Assembly: GCA_016490735.1 (NCBI GenBank)
Contig: JAEMWC010000021.1
Location: forward strand, 2,106,001 to 2,170,000
Reading direction: 5' to 3'
DNA from: Pachyseris speciosa
Taxonomy: Eukaryota; Cnidaria; Anthozoa; Scleractinia; Pachyseridae
DNA length: 64,000 nucleotides
Under the pieces are notes generated by a model that was given only the letters and a program-made list of their open reading frames with translations, made no database searches and was not told the DNA's origin. The position numbers and the translations under genes were made by a program. Positions 33,601 to 44,003 of the stretch are shown in pieces. Position 1 is the stretch's first letter. Every line of letters starts with the position of its first letter.

Positions 33601-36600
33601 AGTTTTTGTTTTTGAAGTGGCGCGTTGTTTTTTTGACGGCGTTGTTTTTTTTTTTTTTTTTTTTGTGGCACGTCGTTTTTTGAAGTTTTTGAAGTGGCGC
33701 GCGGAAGAAAATTTAGTGTTGAACAATAAAGACAATAGAGTGTTTATGTCTCGGAACTATCGGTCTATTGCCCCTTGGAAATTTGATCTTCTTAAAACTA
33801 GCATATTTGCCTTCGAAGCTTCGCTTCTCGGGCAAATATTTGTTTTAAGAACATCAAATTTCCGCGGGGCACCTATCAGCCGATAGTTCCTCGACAGAAA
33901 CACTCTATTGTTTAAATAGATAGCGAGTAGCGTAGCTAATCAGAGAACGGCATTCGTGATAGAACACTAGTAGATGTATACTAACAGGTGATAGGGTTCC
34001 GGGGAAATGCCTGGATGGATAGTACTCGTCTGCTAAAAAGCCTTCCGTTTATTTAAAAGATAGCTTGCATACGTTATGTTTTATCTTTCTGTTAATTATT
34101 GGTCTTTGTTTCAGTTTCAACCTTTTGCCTTACACGAGAAATTGATGGCTATAAAGTTTCAGTGCCGGCTATAATAATTAAAATTTCGTAGTCAACAATT
34201 AAAACATGAAATGGGACGCACCGAGCAACAGTTGTCCCTCTGAAATTTGTTGTTCTTAAAAGTAGCATAAAACCCTGAGGCACCGCTTCTCTGGCTGATA
34301 ATTGTTTTGAGAACGTAAAATTTTCGTGAAGTAACTATCAGCCTTCCCCAACTTCCTAAATGTCGCACAGCAACTGCTGAGCGCTCGTTTTTCTACAGGG
34401 TGGTAGTATCATGTAACAGCCTCACTGGTCAGACAAGAAACTGTACATCTATTCAATGTTTTAAGAAGAAAGCTAGACTTGAAATCAGTTGCACTTAGTT
34501 TTGATAGTCTATAACACTTTGCTTTATACCGTCATATTGTAAAATTTTAAACACTATTACATTTTAATTTCCTATCCTTTTTTTATATTTTTCCTATTTT
34601 TTTACATGTAAATTAATTCTGAAAAACCCTGTTGGGAGAATATTTAAAATGTATTGCATTGTACTGTATCAGCTGATAGTCCTTCGACGGAAACACCATA
34701 TTGTTTCAATAGAAACTAGAATGTATTATCATGGCTTTGGATGGCGAGCATGGAGTCAGATTGTAATCTTAGTGGGTGTCAGAGGACAGAAACATATCCG
34801 TGAAAGGACTGGTCTTAAAAAATCTTGGAATGTCAAGGGGCCCCTGAGTTGGTCTGACGCGTTTAATTTTTTTTTTGAATTTTTTTCTTTAAGGTGGATA
34901 AGCAAAATGAAAAGCTCCAGCTTCTCTCCAAAGGTAATCTTACACATTGTTCTGTGATTCGACTTTTTATCCATTTACGTTCCATCGATTATTTTTGTGG
35001 CTACTAAAATGCAAACTCTGTTTCCAAATAAAGGCTCTACAGTGGTTGAACAAAAGTCTACCGAGTCGCTAAAAAAAGTGAGGACAGGCTTCTACAATTT
35101 TTAGCGTCGCAAATACAATCTTGGTTTCGATTCTTGAGGTCGGTTTATGCGTCACTATTTGTTGCCTCGATTTGTTGATCCCACAGGGTTCGTACAGGCC
35201 ATGGAAAACCTGGAAAGCCATGGAATTTAAGAATTTCATTTTCCAGGCGTGGAAAGTCATGGAATTTTGTGGTCGGTCATGGAAAGTCATGGAAAATTAT
35301 AATTATAAATGGTAGATTAATCATTTGCAAGTGTCAAAGCAAGGATAAAATAAAATAAAGACGAGTTTCTTTCAAACAGGATAAAAATTTAAAAATTTTC
35401 TACCGTGAGAGGTAAACTTAAGGTCAAGGAAAGTCATGGAATTTGAAGAGCTCAAAAGAGTACGAAACATGATCCCATATCGGAGCGCGAAACCAATCTT
35501 ACTCATATCTCAACCCCGATTTACGACCGATTCATCGGGTTTTTTTTGATTAAGTCGGGCCGTCAAATCGACATTCTGATTCAACGGTATGCAGGACGTT
35601 TGTCACATGACCCTACTTTTATGGCCTGAGCTCCTACGAGTCTCCTGTATCCAGGCATTTGTCACATGGATCTGGTCTAACGTCCTAAGCTCCCACGAGT
35701 CTCTCGTTAGCTGTAGCTCAGTGGTAGAGCATCCGAACCAGTAATTAAATAAAAATCCGTTATTTACTCTCGGCAGTATTTATAGCACTCAAAGGCTAGT
35801 GGAGCCGAGCAAATACATGAAACAAATAATTCAAATGAACATAACAGGAGAATCCCAACTGGCATGAGGCGGACCAGTTGGCTATTTACAAGTATGGCCG
35901 AGCTAGAGGGGGATTTTGAACCCGGGGCCACCGCATTGTAAGTCCAGCGCTCTAACCGCTGGGCCACCATGCCTCCCTATTACTTAGCTTCGGGAAGAAG
36001 GGGATTTCCTGTGATCAGTTAAACCGAACGTGGAAATCACCTCTGTCCCTCGAGAGATGTTTGTGATGTAAATGCCACATATAGAAACAACAATAAAGAA
36101 ACGCCCGTTTGAAACTCGTCTCTTTTTTCTTGAAGGGATGTCGGAGCTAGGCGACAAAGTTTCTCATCTTAGACAAGACATGAACTTATGCAGACGTCAA
36201 GTGGACAGTAAGCGAGGCGATGACGAGGTATGGCAATAAAATGTGCGATAACACCTGTACCTCTCAGTTTATGGCTACATACACGGCCAAATTGCTGTTG
36301 ACAAATCATATTGAAAACTGAACATTGACACTGAAAGTATTGGTTTGTACAAACAGCTTTTATTGTATGGTTAGACTGAGGGTGTTTTCTAGAAAGAAAG
36401 ACTCACCTTGCACGACGTAACATTCTACCACAGGAGAACACTTATCAATACATTGTACCTTTCATTTGAATGGTCACACTTTATGATATAATGATGATCA
36501 TGACTAGCCATCACAACAGACGCAAATAGCACAGTGAACCAATCAGAATACGAAGCAATTACATGTGGCCGACGCAAGGCGCGGGAAAATTCGCGCGAGC

Positions 36601-39600
36601 AAGTCACGATTGGTTTTGGTTTGCTTTTGATTGATTGAGAAAGTGGCGCGAGTTTTGCTGACCAATCACAGCGAAGTGATGCAAAAGCAAAACAAACTAG
36701 CTTTACTTTCGACACTTATCTGAAAAGTGCTTTTTAAAAATCACACCAAAAGAAATAACAAAGTACTGCTCAATAGCTTTGGCTTTGATGGGCGCACTGC
36801 GGAATTTAATCCACTCACCAGAGGTCTAGCTACATGTGATTGGTACAACCATGCTGGTTGTCCTCAACTCTTTGTTAGTTGCGACTATCGCTCATATCAT
36901 CGTACAGTGAACTGACTCTGAACCTGATATTGGCGGACTGTATTTCGTTATAGTAAAGTCACTGATCTGTGCCTGCCTTTTGTTGGCAGCTTGTGTCACT
37001 GGTTGCTGAACAGTTGATTGGTAATGAAGAAATTACAGGGTGGAAAATGGCGCTAAAAGAGATCCATGCAGCTCTTAACAAACAGGTGGAAATGGTTTTA
37101 ATGGTTTTAAAAATCTTTCAAGCACTGAGGTTCACATTAGTTATCTCAATGATGGCCAATATTATACAAACAAGTTTATCGTAGAATGTGGTCTGCATGT
37201 AGGCACTTTCGTTGTAATACGATTTGCCTTAATATACGTGTACTTCTCTCTTCTATGATTTTACGATTCGGAGTTTGCGTAGTTCCACTGGCTATAAGCA
37301 ATTTGGAAGTTAGTAAACAACTTGTATCAGTATGTGTTCCCAGAATAAATCGTTCGGGTCGAAGAACTCTGTGGCCAATACTAAATTCGACATTTACCCA
37401 GTAAATGTCTTAAAATATTTCGTGAAGTTCGGTCATCTGTCGTTCTTCTTGCACAAATTACTTTCTGTCGTTACTGAAGTACACGTGAGTGTTTAACCGA
37501 AAAACATTGACAAGCAAGCTTAAAAGATTCTTTATTGCTAGAAACGCAAGCGTACCCTTACCTCTACCGATAAGTTTCCGCTACTGGCCGTGAAATTTGA
37601 ACGATCAATTTTCCGTTGTACTGTTCATAAACGTTGGGATTGCGGGACATAAGCCACAGTTTGCGCATGCCTCGAGCCGTGAAACTATTCCTTCAAGAAA
37701 CAATTCTTTGATTGTACCTGACGTCACGGCGGCCATGTTGGTGGAAAGAACAATAGCGAAAAAGTCTTTGGGGAATTTGACTCTATTATGATGGAAACCT
37801 TGGCACCAACTTGGCCGTCTTATCAAGTGAATGCAATCAGAGAATAGAAGGATCAGTCTTTGTTTACGTGTTTTGCTTGATTTGCATACATTAGCATAAA
37901 AGGCAAAACAAGCTACATACAAATGAATGCTGGAACTTGAAAGCGCTGGTGAAACTTAGTACTCTCCAGCGTTACAGGGTCAATGGTTTATGAGAAATGG
38001 TCTTTTAAAGTCTCAAGATTTGAGAAGGAATGTATGAGTTGCCACCCAGCAATACAATACCTTGTAAATGTCACACCTTTGGAAAAAGAATTTCTCCATG
38101 AACATTCAAGATATCGAACTAAAATTCAAATTACTCACCAAAAGTGATATGCTCTTTTAGTTCATGGTGTCCATTTGTCCGTAGCTAATGGTTTAATAAT
38201 AATATAATAATCACTTTATCATGGAGGCGGGAGTGGCCGAGCGGTTAGTGCGCTGGATTTCAATACGGTTGTCCCGGGTTCAAATCCCGCTCTGGCCGCT
38301 AGCTGGTGTTGTTCTGGGTAGTCCCTGGTTCGACTCCTCGGTCACCCTTGTAAATATCCAACTGGTTTGCCTCCGGCCAGTTGGGATTCTTATCATGTTG
38401 AGTTTATTTGAATTATTTGTTTCTCACATAGTTTGTATTTGTATCATTATCCCTGAAAAGCCCCGACGGGGAGAGGATAATTAAGTAATTAAATTAAATT
38501 AAAGTCTCAAATCGATTAATGAGGAAAATTGTAAACAATGCCGTCAACATAGAATAAGATTCTTCTACAGAGTTACAAACAGGACACAAAAAGACGTAGA
38601 TGATCCTTATAAGGAATTATTACCCATATAATGTTTTAGACTACGACCGAAAGGTTTTCCTTTTCGGCCGGCGACCGGACTACTGCTTTGTTATTGTTAG
38701 GGATAGTAAAGCGAGGGAAACACACAAGGGGTCGTGGACATTGCTTTCTGCGAGAATTTCTTCTTCTCGCGCGTCGCGTCTCCTCGCAGGAGGCAATTTT
38801 CGCGCGCGCGCTCGTGTTTCGCTCGCTTTACCATCCCGTAGAAAATAAGGGACTATACGCGTGGTGTAATAGTGTTGTCAAGGAATGGTTAGGCCTGGGA
38901 GTTCATTTATGAGTACTAACATTGTGTAATGGATCCCATTTTCTTGGTTTAGTCTGAAATAAACACATCTGTACACCACTCTTATGCAACTTTGGATAAA
39001 CGCACTGAGGCTATGAGCCAGAAAATTCAACTACAAGGAAGGTATTATGATTATAACGGCCTTATGCACATGTCATCGGCTTCCCCGTGGGGTCAACACC
39101 CAGGCTAACCATGGGGATTGTAAAATCAGTAAAGCAAAGTTGAGGAATTTTCCCTGGGGATCGGGGAATCTCTCAAGACAAAGTGCCCTGGGTGAGGTGT
39201 CTTTCAGTTGAAAATCCCTGTGACATCCTTTTCAAACTTGAGAATTTCCCCACCCCCTAATCTTTGATCGTAAAGCAATGTCAAGATTTTCTCCTACCCT
39301 CGGGCAAAGAATCCCATCCATCTCCTTGTATTCCCACACATATCTCCCTGGTAGGCCCGGGGTCGACCCCAAGGGGAAGCCGATGACATGTGCATTTAGC
39401 TAAAATAACAAAAACCCTTACTCCGACAAATAAGCTCTTAAGCTGTTTTGTTGTTGTTGTGGCTTGTTTGTTTCTTTTTTTCCAAAGGTTTTCAGGATTG
39501 TTGATATCCATATTGGAAACTCACTCAAGTTGAACAGACAAAACACAGTGTACAATTTCAATGTTAAAACAGTGCCGATAGTCGATAGATAATCTGAACT

Positions 39601-42600
39601 CTATATCTTTTTTTCTGTGTTTTACAGGGCCGTCATTAAGGTTTTCAGTAGTGGGTCAAAAATCGAGCAATTCTTCCTAAAGCTGTTATGTTTTACTCAA
39701 ATTCAGACTGAGAGTAGCCAGCTGATTTTACTACAGTAGCCAGCTATAAAAGCTGGTTGCCGTCTTCTAATGACAGCCCGGTCTAGTTTTAATGGTTTTG
39801 CATTTTCTGTGTGCTATTTCGCCCTTGATTTATTGTGCGCAAGAACGATTTATTAAATTCTCTTAAAAAAACTCATTAACAATTGATGAAGGAAAGACAA
39901 AAGAAATTAACTTTGAATGAGTGTCTTTACATCTGATAAAGACACGGCTAAATTTTATATCTGATTTTGTAGGACAAAATAACCCAAAATCTAAGTTTTA
40001 GTGTAAGAATGGATATATGTACAGTAAAGTTTTTAAGCCGTTCAACAAATTCGCAATTCGTGTTTTATCAAGTCCTAAAACACTCGGCTGCGCCTCGTGT
40101 TTTAAACTTGATAAAACACTCCTGTTCATTTATTAAACATTACATATTCTCCCTCATATTTTTCACTAATAGGTGGTTTGCACGTTACGTCATGGCCGCC
40201 ATGCTGGTGGACGTAAACAATACATCTCTCATTAGCTCCTTTTGTTCGTCCACCAGCATTTGTTCGTTTCACCATTGTTATCTGTGTCTCTAGAGATTGG
40301 CTGCAAACCACCCATATGGTTCCATAAAACGCTGCAATAGAGTGTTTGACAAAATGCCGTCTTCAAAAGTGCCGTTGTAGCAAACTCGATATCTTTAGTT
40401 AAAATGGCTATGTTATACGTAATTTATGTCAAAATTCTATTTAAGTCATTGCCATTATCGTTATCCTTATTGTAGTTGTTCTTGTTATTGTTATTTCAGG
40501 TGGCGTTGGAGTGGTGTATCTAATTTGTACCCCAAGGCGCATTCCTGTGTAACAGCAGATCAACAAACAGACGACATCAGCTTCAATTCGCAGATACACA
40601 ACACTGAATCTCGGAGCTTGGTTTGGGAGAAAGGAAAACCTTATGTTGTGGTTACAGCTGGAGGGTGCTATTGGTGAGGGGTTACGATTTAAGCATTGAT
40701 GTTTTCATCTTAGAACATAGATAAACTACCGCTATTAGAGAGCTTAAGCAACGACGACGGCAACGGCAACGAAAACGTCATTTGAAAATCTAACTTCTTG
40801 TTGTCGTAACTCTTTCGCGATTATTCCAACTTCTTTAACTTGTAAAATGTGGGTGAACTATCCTGGAGCTAAATTAGCAAAAACGGCGTTGAAGTCGGGA
40901 GAAAGAAAGAAGATTTCACCGTCATACGCTCACGTTCTCCACAAAACCTAAAATTTGGTCACTTCACGTTGTTGTTTTGCTTAGGACGGCAAAGAAATGT
41001 ACCAAAATGTAAAACGCACGTGCAGAGCTATTGTTTTTCCTAATTAAGCCTTTTGTTTTGTGACGTTCTCGTTGCCGTCGCCGTCGTCGTTGCTTAAGCT
41101 CTCTATTAATTCCCCCGGGAGGGGGATGAGGACTTTTTATTCGGGCGGGGCGGGGTTAGTAGAGAGAGGGGGCTGTTTTCATTTGGCGTAACCCAGTACC
41201 CGCGTTAAAGAAAGAGGGTTATCGATTCCGCATAAGGAACGAGAAGTCGAAGCTTATGAAGCTGGAGTCATGCATTATGCAGCTGAAGGTCATGAACAAA
41301 TTAGTGTCTTACGAGTAATGATCTCGATATTTACTCAGGAAGCTCCACTCACCGAAGTGGTTTTCAGGGAGGTCCTGCATCCGGATCGAATTGGAATTTG
41401 GTAATGTTAATTTTTGAGGAGAGGGGAAAACCGGAGTGAATAAACAATATTTTGATCAGTGCACATGAAGTGTCTGTTACATTCGTGTTTAATTAATAAA
41501 GCTGTCGGCTATTGCAGTTCGGTTATAAAGAAAACAGGTCATGAGGGAGGGGGGGTATGGAGAGTGTTCGCTCACGTGACCAGCAGCCATGTTGGTTTAC
41601 TGTTCAGTTCTCAAATGAATCTTTTCTTCTCCTCTAACAAGGCCACCGTTTCTTTGTTTTCTACTCAACATGGCCGCCGTGACGTCAATTGAACACAATC
41701 TATTAGCTTCCCCGCCGTAATCTGCATTTACATTTAAGCAAGACACGACATGTATATGCGCTTGATATGACGTTCTTTTTCTTCCGTGTATTCAGGGTAT
41801 CAATCGGTGCATTCTCAAAAAAGACCTCAACACCACCTTCACTGCAAGTCACGATAGACGAGGAGCCAGTTCCTCTGGTATGATATTTGTATGCTTTTAT
41901 TCATTAATTTAAGTTTGAGTATAGCTAGCTGAGTCTGTTTCTACTTCCTTGGCTTCAGGTGGGAGTTATAAACAATTCTAAGTATACGACCGGACAATGT
42001 GATCAGATACCTTAGCGTAGGACTGTATCGCTTTAACTACTGGGCTCAGTTGTTCAAAAGCCGATTAGCTTAATCCAGGATAAACGTAAACTTTGATTTC
42101 AGTTTTTAACTTTTGGCTGAAAGTTTCTTTTGCTCCTTTTTGTTTTTCAGGATTGATATCCTCGAATCTAACATTTGCAGGATATCAGCACTGAACAACG
42201 TTTGTGGATAGAGAAATAAACTCCTTGGTTAATTTTTAATCTTGAATTAGGGTTAATCGGCTTTTGAACAACCAGGCCCTGGTTGTTAGTTAGTATATTT
42301 TCTCTCTCTTTTTTTTTCTTTTTTGTTGTTTCTGAAGTTCACATTTAACCCCGGACACTATTCTATAATTCCTCAGTTTTTAGTGCGGTAAATTGTACAT
42401 TAACAGAGAATCAGAAGGGTTTGTGAAATAATGGCATTTTAGCTGTAGAAGTTCTAATTAGATTTTAATACTTAATTGGGTGGGCGATATTAGATTTTTA
42501 TGTTGCTGTACTGGTTTATGTATTTATTTATTTATTTATTTTGAATTTTGAATTTTACTTTAGTGTCCTTGCTTAGTGGTTGAATACTGCTATTCTTATT

Positions 42601-44003
42601 GACACTTAAATAAAGTTATTATTATTAGGTATTATTATGTATTAACTGGTCTATTTATTGTTTGCAGTTTAACAGTTCCGGTAAGTCTCCGAGTCATCAC
42701 AGAATTAGCGTCATCTCATCTGCTCCTAAATACCAGCCTCCCGCGGGCAGATTAAAAGGCGAAGGAGTCACACCTTGGAGACCTGGTAACGAAACTGTTT
42801 CATGCGACTTGTAGTGTTCGTGATTGTCCAATTATGAACATCTATCTTGCAGAAAATAATATTCAACAGTTAAATATTTTACACACATAGGTGAGATTTT
42901 AGGCCCCTCGTTTGCATGGCATGAAAGGCCTTTGTCTACATAACAGGAAGGGCCTGACTTGATTGGTTTTCCACTTTGAGATTCCATTCCATTGAAAGCT
43001 CGAGTCTTGTAAAAGCGTAACAAACAGTTTTATGCGCACCAGTTTACGATTTCAACCCAGGCTCAAAAAGTTTCACTCATTGGCAAATCACACAGTGTGG
43101 TAAACGACACTGGCAAGAAATGCTTATAATCGATTTCGTTCACAGACCCAAAAATAAAAAAGGACAGTTGACCATAAGAAACAGCACCATAGGAATTTGC
43201 TACTTCAGACGTCGAGGGCTCGAGTTGCAGCGTGATAGTGGCCGGACTATGATTAACACAGTCTGACATAAGTCCCTTAAATTTGGGAGGTATTTCACTT
43301 GGAATCTCGTACGTGGCGAGTTATACGCCGGTATGACTTGGTGATTTTCATACCCCGTTTACACGAAGAAACGGAGATAATACCGTGTTTACATGATGGT
43401 GCAGTTCATGTCTCCTTGACCAGCGCGGTCAGGAAACGAGCGACTCTTGAAAGGACTGATCCACGTAAGAGTTCTGTTTTGCTTCATTTTTTTAGAATTA
43501 TTCGAAGAAAAACAATCAGAACCGTAAACTTAATGGATCTTTAGAGAGTCGCTCGTTTCGTCAAGGGTGCGCAGTGAAGAAAGATTCGAGATACGAGATT
43601 AACGAGGCTGGCCAAGGGGCTGATTTCACTTCAAAATGAGCCGTTGTTCATCCTTTGCATGATACTAGTACGAGTTTTCGTACCGGAACGAAAATCTCGA
43701 TCCAGTACAGCGAACGGAGTGAACTCATTCCGATATGATGCGTACTGGTATGAAATTTTATGCTGGTGTCACGTAAACGATTACAGTCACAAGAAGGAAC
43801 CGTGATGATCTTGTACCGGATTAATAATCATATCGGTATCATATAAATTCCCCACTTACACTTTCCTTTATATTTCAGGTTCAAGTCTTATCGGCGCAGT
43901 AACAATACCCGCACACAGTAGAATAAGTGTTAGTCCAACAAGCACTGCTCCGGGGACTCGAATGAGTGTGGAAGGATATCTTGAACTTTTAAAGATGTAC
44001 TGA
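21611..44003 (+). CDS. 18-19-exon coiled-coil protein with C-terminal jelly-roll-like domain
   Basis: Exons by reading: 21611-21703, 23397-23495, 24458-24665, 25421-25558, 26298-26411, 28821-28862, 29291-29375, 29682-29766, 31804-31882, 32676-32752, 34894-34933, (35034-35077), 36136-36227, 36990-37085, 38953-39041, 40500-40673, 41796-41877, 42668-42785, 43879-44003. All junctions are GT-AG. Phases chain without a stop except around the bracketed exon. Skipping it gives 611 aa. Residues 1-218 are Ser/Thr/Pro-rich and look disordered. Residues 219-446 are coiled coil (KIQLLESQ, LEVLERKLSKRI, LVSLVAEQLI, LDKRTEAMSQKIQLQ). Residues 447-611 form a beta-rich domain: LVWEKGKPYVVVTAGGCYWV, IGAFSKK, QVTIDEEPVPL, SSLIGAVTIPAHSRISV, EGYLELLKMY. 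The spacing resembles C1q/TNF-like jelly rolls, so trimerisation through coiled coil plus head is likely. No signal peptide, so cytosolic. No known orthologue named. Confidence 0.7.
22865..23164. mobile_element. MITE, TIR GCCGCGGCTACACGA, TTAA target
   Basis: A 300-bp element in intron 1 with long imperfect inverted ends (GCCGCGGCT, then CGATTTTTT, then TTGCGATGGTGATGCGA). TTAA is present on both sides (22860-22863, 23165-23168; one extra A on the left). TTAA duplication is the mark of piggyBac and Kolobok types. Confidence 0.75.
23640..24456 (-). pseudogene. LINE relic (endonuclease-RT linker region), minus strand
   Basis: The minus strand reads FNSTNFQNDIF, DVKEFYNPNNMWEKRRDLF, DRHAPLKTK, KSPWINSR. 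After stops it continues VNQEIKSAKKAYY. This is the linker between the endonuclease and reverse transcriptase of CR1/jockey-type non-LTR elements, with the typical MWE, DKHAPLKT and SPWI motifs. It is broken by several stops and is antisense to the host gene. It ends within a few bases of the splice acceptor of host exon 3. Confidence 0.7.
25005..25062. repeat. (AAAT)n microsatellite
   Basis: AAATAAATGAATGAATAAATA-type run in intron 3. Confidence 0.85.
25940..26571. repeat. G/C-tract rich region with three degenerate 75-bp tandem units
   Basis: C-rich tract at 25951-25990 (several runs of C5-C7) and a run of 17 G at 26545-26561, both able to form G-quadruplexes on one strand. Between them, at about 26037, 26112 and 26188, three copies of a roughly 75-bp unit begin AATGTAGACTGCGATTCTAG or variants and contain TAGTTTGCGGTC. 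Host exon 5 (26298-26411) lies between the two tracts. Confidence 0.55.
28376..28620. repeat. dispersed repeat, inverted partner of 33200-33440
   Basis: It contains TATCTATTCTGTGATAGACA, AACAAAATGGTGGCCGC, TTTATACTAAAACAATTAGA and GCTGATTCGGGCATCGCCC. The same blocks occur in reverse order and orientation at 33200-33440. A short related piece with GAACGGCATTCGTGATAGAA (33930) matches 27690-27720 inverted. Family unknown. Confidence 0.6.
28949..28999. repeat. 14-bp tandem repeat
   Basis: Three and a half units of GGGCTTCTCTCTCT just downstream of exon 6. Confidence 0.8.
29025..29215. repeat. (AAAC)n-like low-complexity tract
   Basis: Degenerate AAACAAAC/GAAC sequence between exons 6 and 7. 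It produces spurious Phe/Cys-rich frames on the minus strand. Confidence 0.8.
29872..30989. mobile_element. 1.1-kb fold-back element, TIR TGTTACG, 6-bp TSD GGTGTG
   Basis: Two inverted arms of about 420-450 bp (29872-30290 and 30537-30989) around a roughly 250-bp unique centre. The outer part of each arm is a run of degenerate subrepeats CGCAAAATGTAATAA. The inner part has unique sequence (GAACGACATCTCGATATCTC, GGTTGCAACCCC, AATATATGGGTACAGT). Flanks GGTGTG at 29866-29871 and 30990-30995 are perfect direct repeats. No transposase frame. It sits in the intron between exons 8 and 9. Confidence 0.85.
31265..31530. mobile_element. MITE, inverted ends CCTTYCCCTGCTAGCAGAGG
   Basis: Left CCTTTCCCTGCTAGCAGAGG then CCTCTTTTCCTT. 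Right end AAGGAAAAGAGGCCTCTGCT then AGCAGGGAAGG. The interior includes a Box-like GGACGGCGG segment. Target duplication not resolved. Confidence 0.65.
32195..32376. mobile_element. 182-bp hairpin element, TIR AGACTGCRAGTARTCTCTAA
   Basis: The whole element is an imperfect inverted repeat with a GC-rich centre (GCGAGCGAAAGACACGCGCG on one side, the complement on the other). A related centre (CGCGCGTCGCGTCTCCTCGC) occurs at 38700-38870. Confidence 0.75.
32768..33089. mobile_element. GAGCTTnnGCAACGACG family MITE, 15 bp past a host donor
   Basis: Ends GAGAGCCTAAGCAACGAC / GGTTGCTTAAGCTCCG. The interior is in inverse order to the copy at 40738. It begins 15 bases after the GTTAGA donor of host exon 10 (ends 32752). 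Confidence 0.7.
33200..33440. repeat. inverted partner of repeat at 28376-28620
   Basis: See 28376-28620. It includes GCGTGATAGCTGATGCAGGG and GGCCGCCATTTTGTTGACAG. It is followed by a T21 run at 33644-33664. Confidence 0.6.
35034..35077 (+). CDS. small 44-nt exon of the coiled-coil gene, phase conflict
   Basis: After acceptor CCAAATAAAG the frame reads GSTVVEQKSTESLKK to a GTGAGG donor. It fits the phase left by exon 34894-34933 (phase 1). It ends at phase 0, while the next exon read from 36136 needs phase 1. Three resolutions are possible: it is a skipped or alternative exon; the next exon starts at an internal acceptor (after GGATGTCGGAG, at 36147), which fits phase 0 and gives 622 aa; or the A7 run at its end has one base too few in the assembly. 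Confidence 0.4.
35184..35469. mobile_element. hAT-like MITE, CAGGGTTCGTAC end, 8-bp TSD TGATCCCA
   Basis: 286 bp beginning CAGGGTTCGTACAGG and ending GAGTACGAAACA. It is rich in GGAAAGTCATGGAATTT motifs. Perfect TGATCCCA direct repeats flank it at 35176-35183 and 35470-35477. Confidence 0.8.
35706..35741 (+). repeat. 5' half of a second tRNA-type SINE head
   Basis: TTAGCTGTAGCTCAGTGGTA then GAGCATCCGAACC is the D-arm half of a tRNA-like sequence (box A). It is cut at 35741 by the minus-strand SINE that follows. The upstream CTCCCACGAGTCTC is repeated about 60 bp earlier. Confidence 0.6.
35742..35977 (-). repeat. tRNA-Val-like SINE with CCAACTGG...CCAGTTGG tail
   Basis: Reverse complement: head GGAGGCATGGTGGCCCAGCG, box A GGTTAGAGCGCTGG, a loop with TAC (Val-like), box B GGGTTCAAAATCC, then a body with CCAACTGGTCCGCCTCATGC and CAGTTGGGATTCTC. 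The body is shared with the SINE at 38221 although the heads differ. Confidence 0.75.
38221..38500 (+). repeat. tRNA-headed SINE sharing the same tail
   Basis: Head GGCGGGAGTGGCCGAGCGGT then TAGTGCGCTGG (Leu/Ser-like D arm), box B GGGTTCAAATCCC, an extra GGTTCGACTCC block, then the shared body ATATCCAACTGGTTTGCCTC then CGGCCAGTTGGGATTCT. It ends in an AATTAAATTAAA tail. Confidence 0.75.
38698..38870. repeat. GC-rich imperfect hairpin repeat
   Basis: Arms GGGATAGTAAAGCGAGGGAA / CGCTCGCTTTACCATCCC around a CG-rich centre. The centre resembles that of 32195-32376. Boundaries uncertain. Confidence 0.5.
39064..39395. mobile_element. MITE, TIR ATGCACATGTCATCGGCTTC
   Basis: 332 bp with about 30-bp inverted ends ATGCACATGTCATCGGCTTC(CCC) / (GGG)GAAGCCGATGACATGTGCAT. 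A truncated relative is at 1598-1860. Confidence 0.8.
40171..40312. mobile_element. short MITE, TIR AGGTGGTTTGCA
   Basis: 142 bp with AGGTGGTTTGCACG / GGCTGCAAACCACC ends. It contains TTACGTCATGGCCGCCATG. A related left end with GTCACGTCATCACCGCCATG is at 46417-46447, and GGCGGCCATGTTGG blocks recur at 37730 and 41666. Confidence 0.65.
40738..41103. mobile_element. GAGCTTnnGCAACGACG family MITE
   Basis: 366 bp, ends GAGAGCTTAAGCAACGACGA / TCGTTGCTTAAGCTCTC. The interior parallels the palindrome-arm copies (AACCTAAAATTTGGTCACTT, CACGTTGTTGTTTTGC). Confidence 0.8.
41108..41395. repeat. dispersed repeat, also at 52215 and 63737
   Basis: It starts CCCCCGGGAGGGGGATGAGG, then TAGTAGAGAGAGGGGGCT, AACCCAGTACCCGC and GGTTATCGATTCCGCATAA. 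The copy at 52215-52475 is nearly full length; only the first 60 bases are kept at 63737. Confidence 0.65.
42042..42279. mobile_element. MITE, inverted ends GGGCCYGGTTGTTCAAAAGC, copy 1
   Basis: 238 bp with TIR GGGCTCAGTTGTTCAAAAGC(CGATTA) and the reverse complement at the right end. The second copy is at 61124-61362. Confidence 0.8.

Noticed and set aside
35904..35976. tRNA-Val-like gene, minus strand
   Set aside because: A mismatch in the anticodon stem, and the attached SINE body is shared with another locus.
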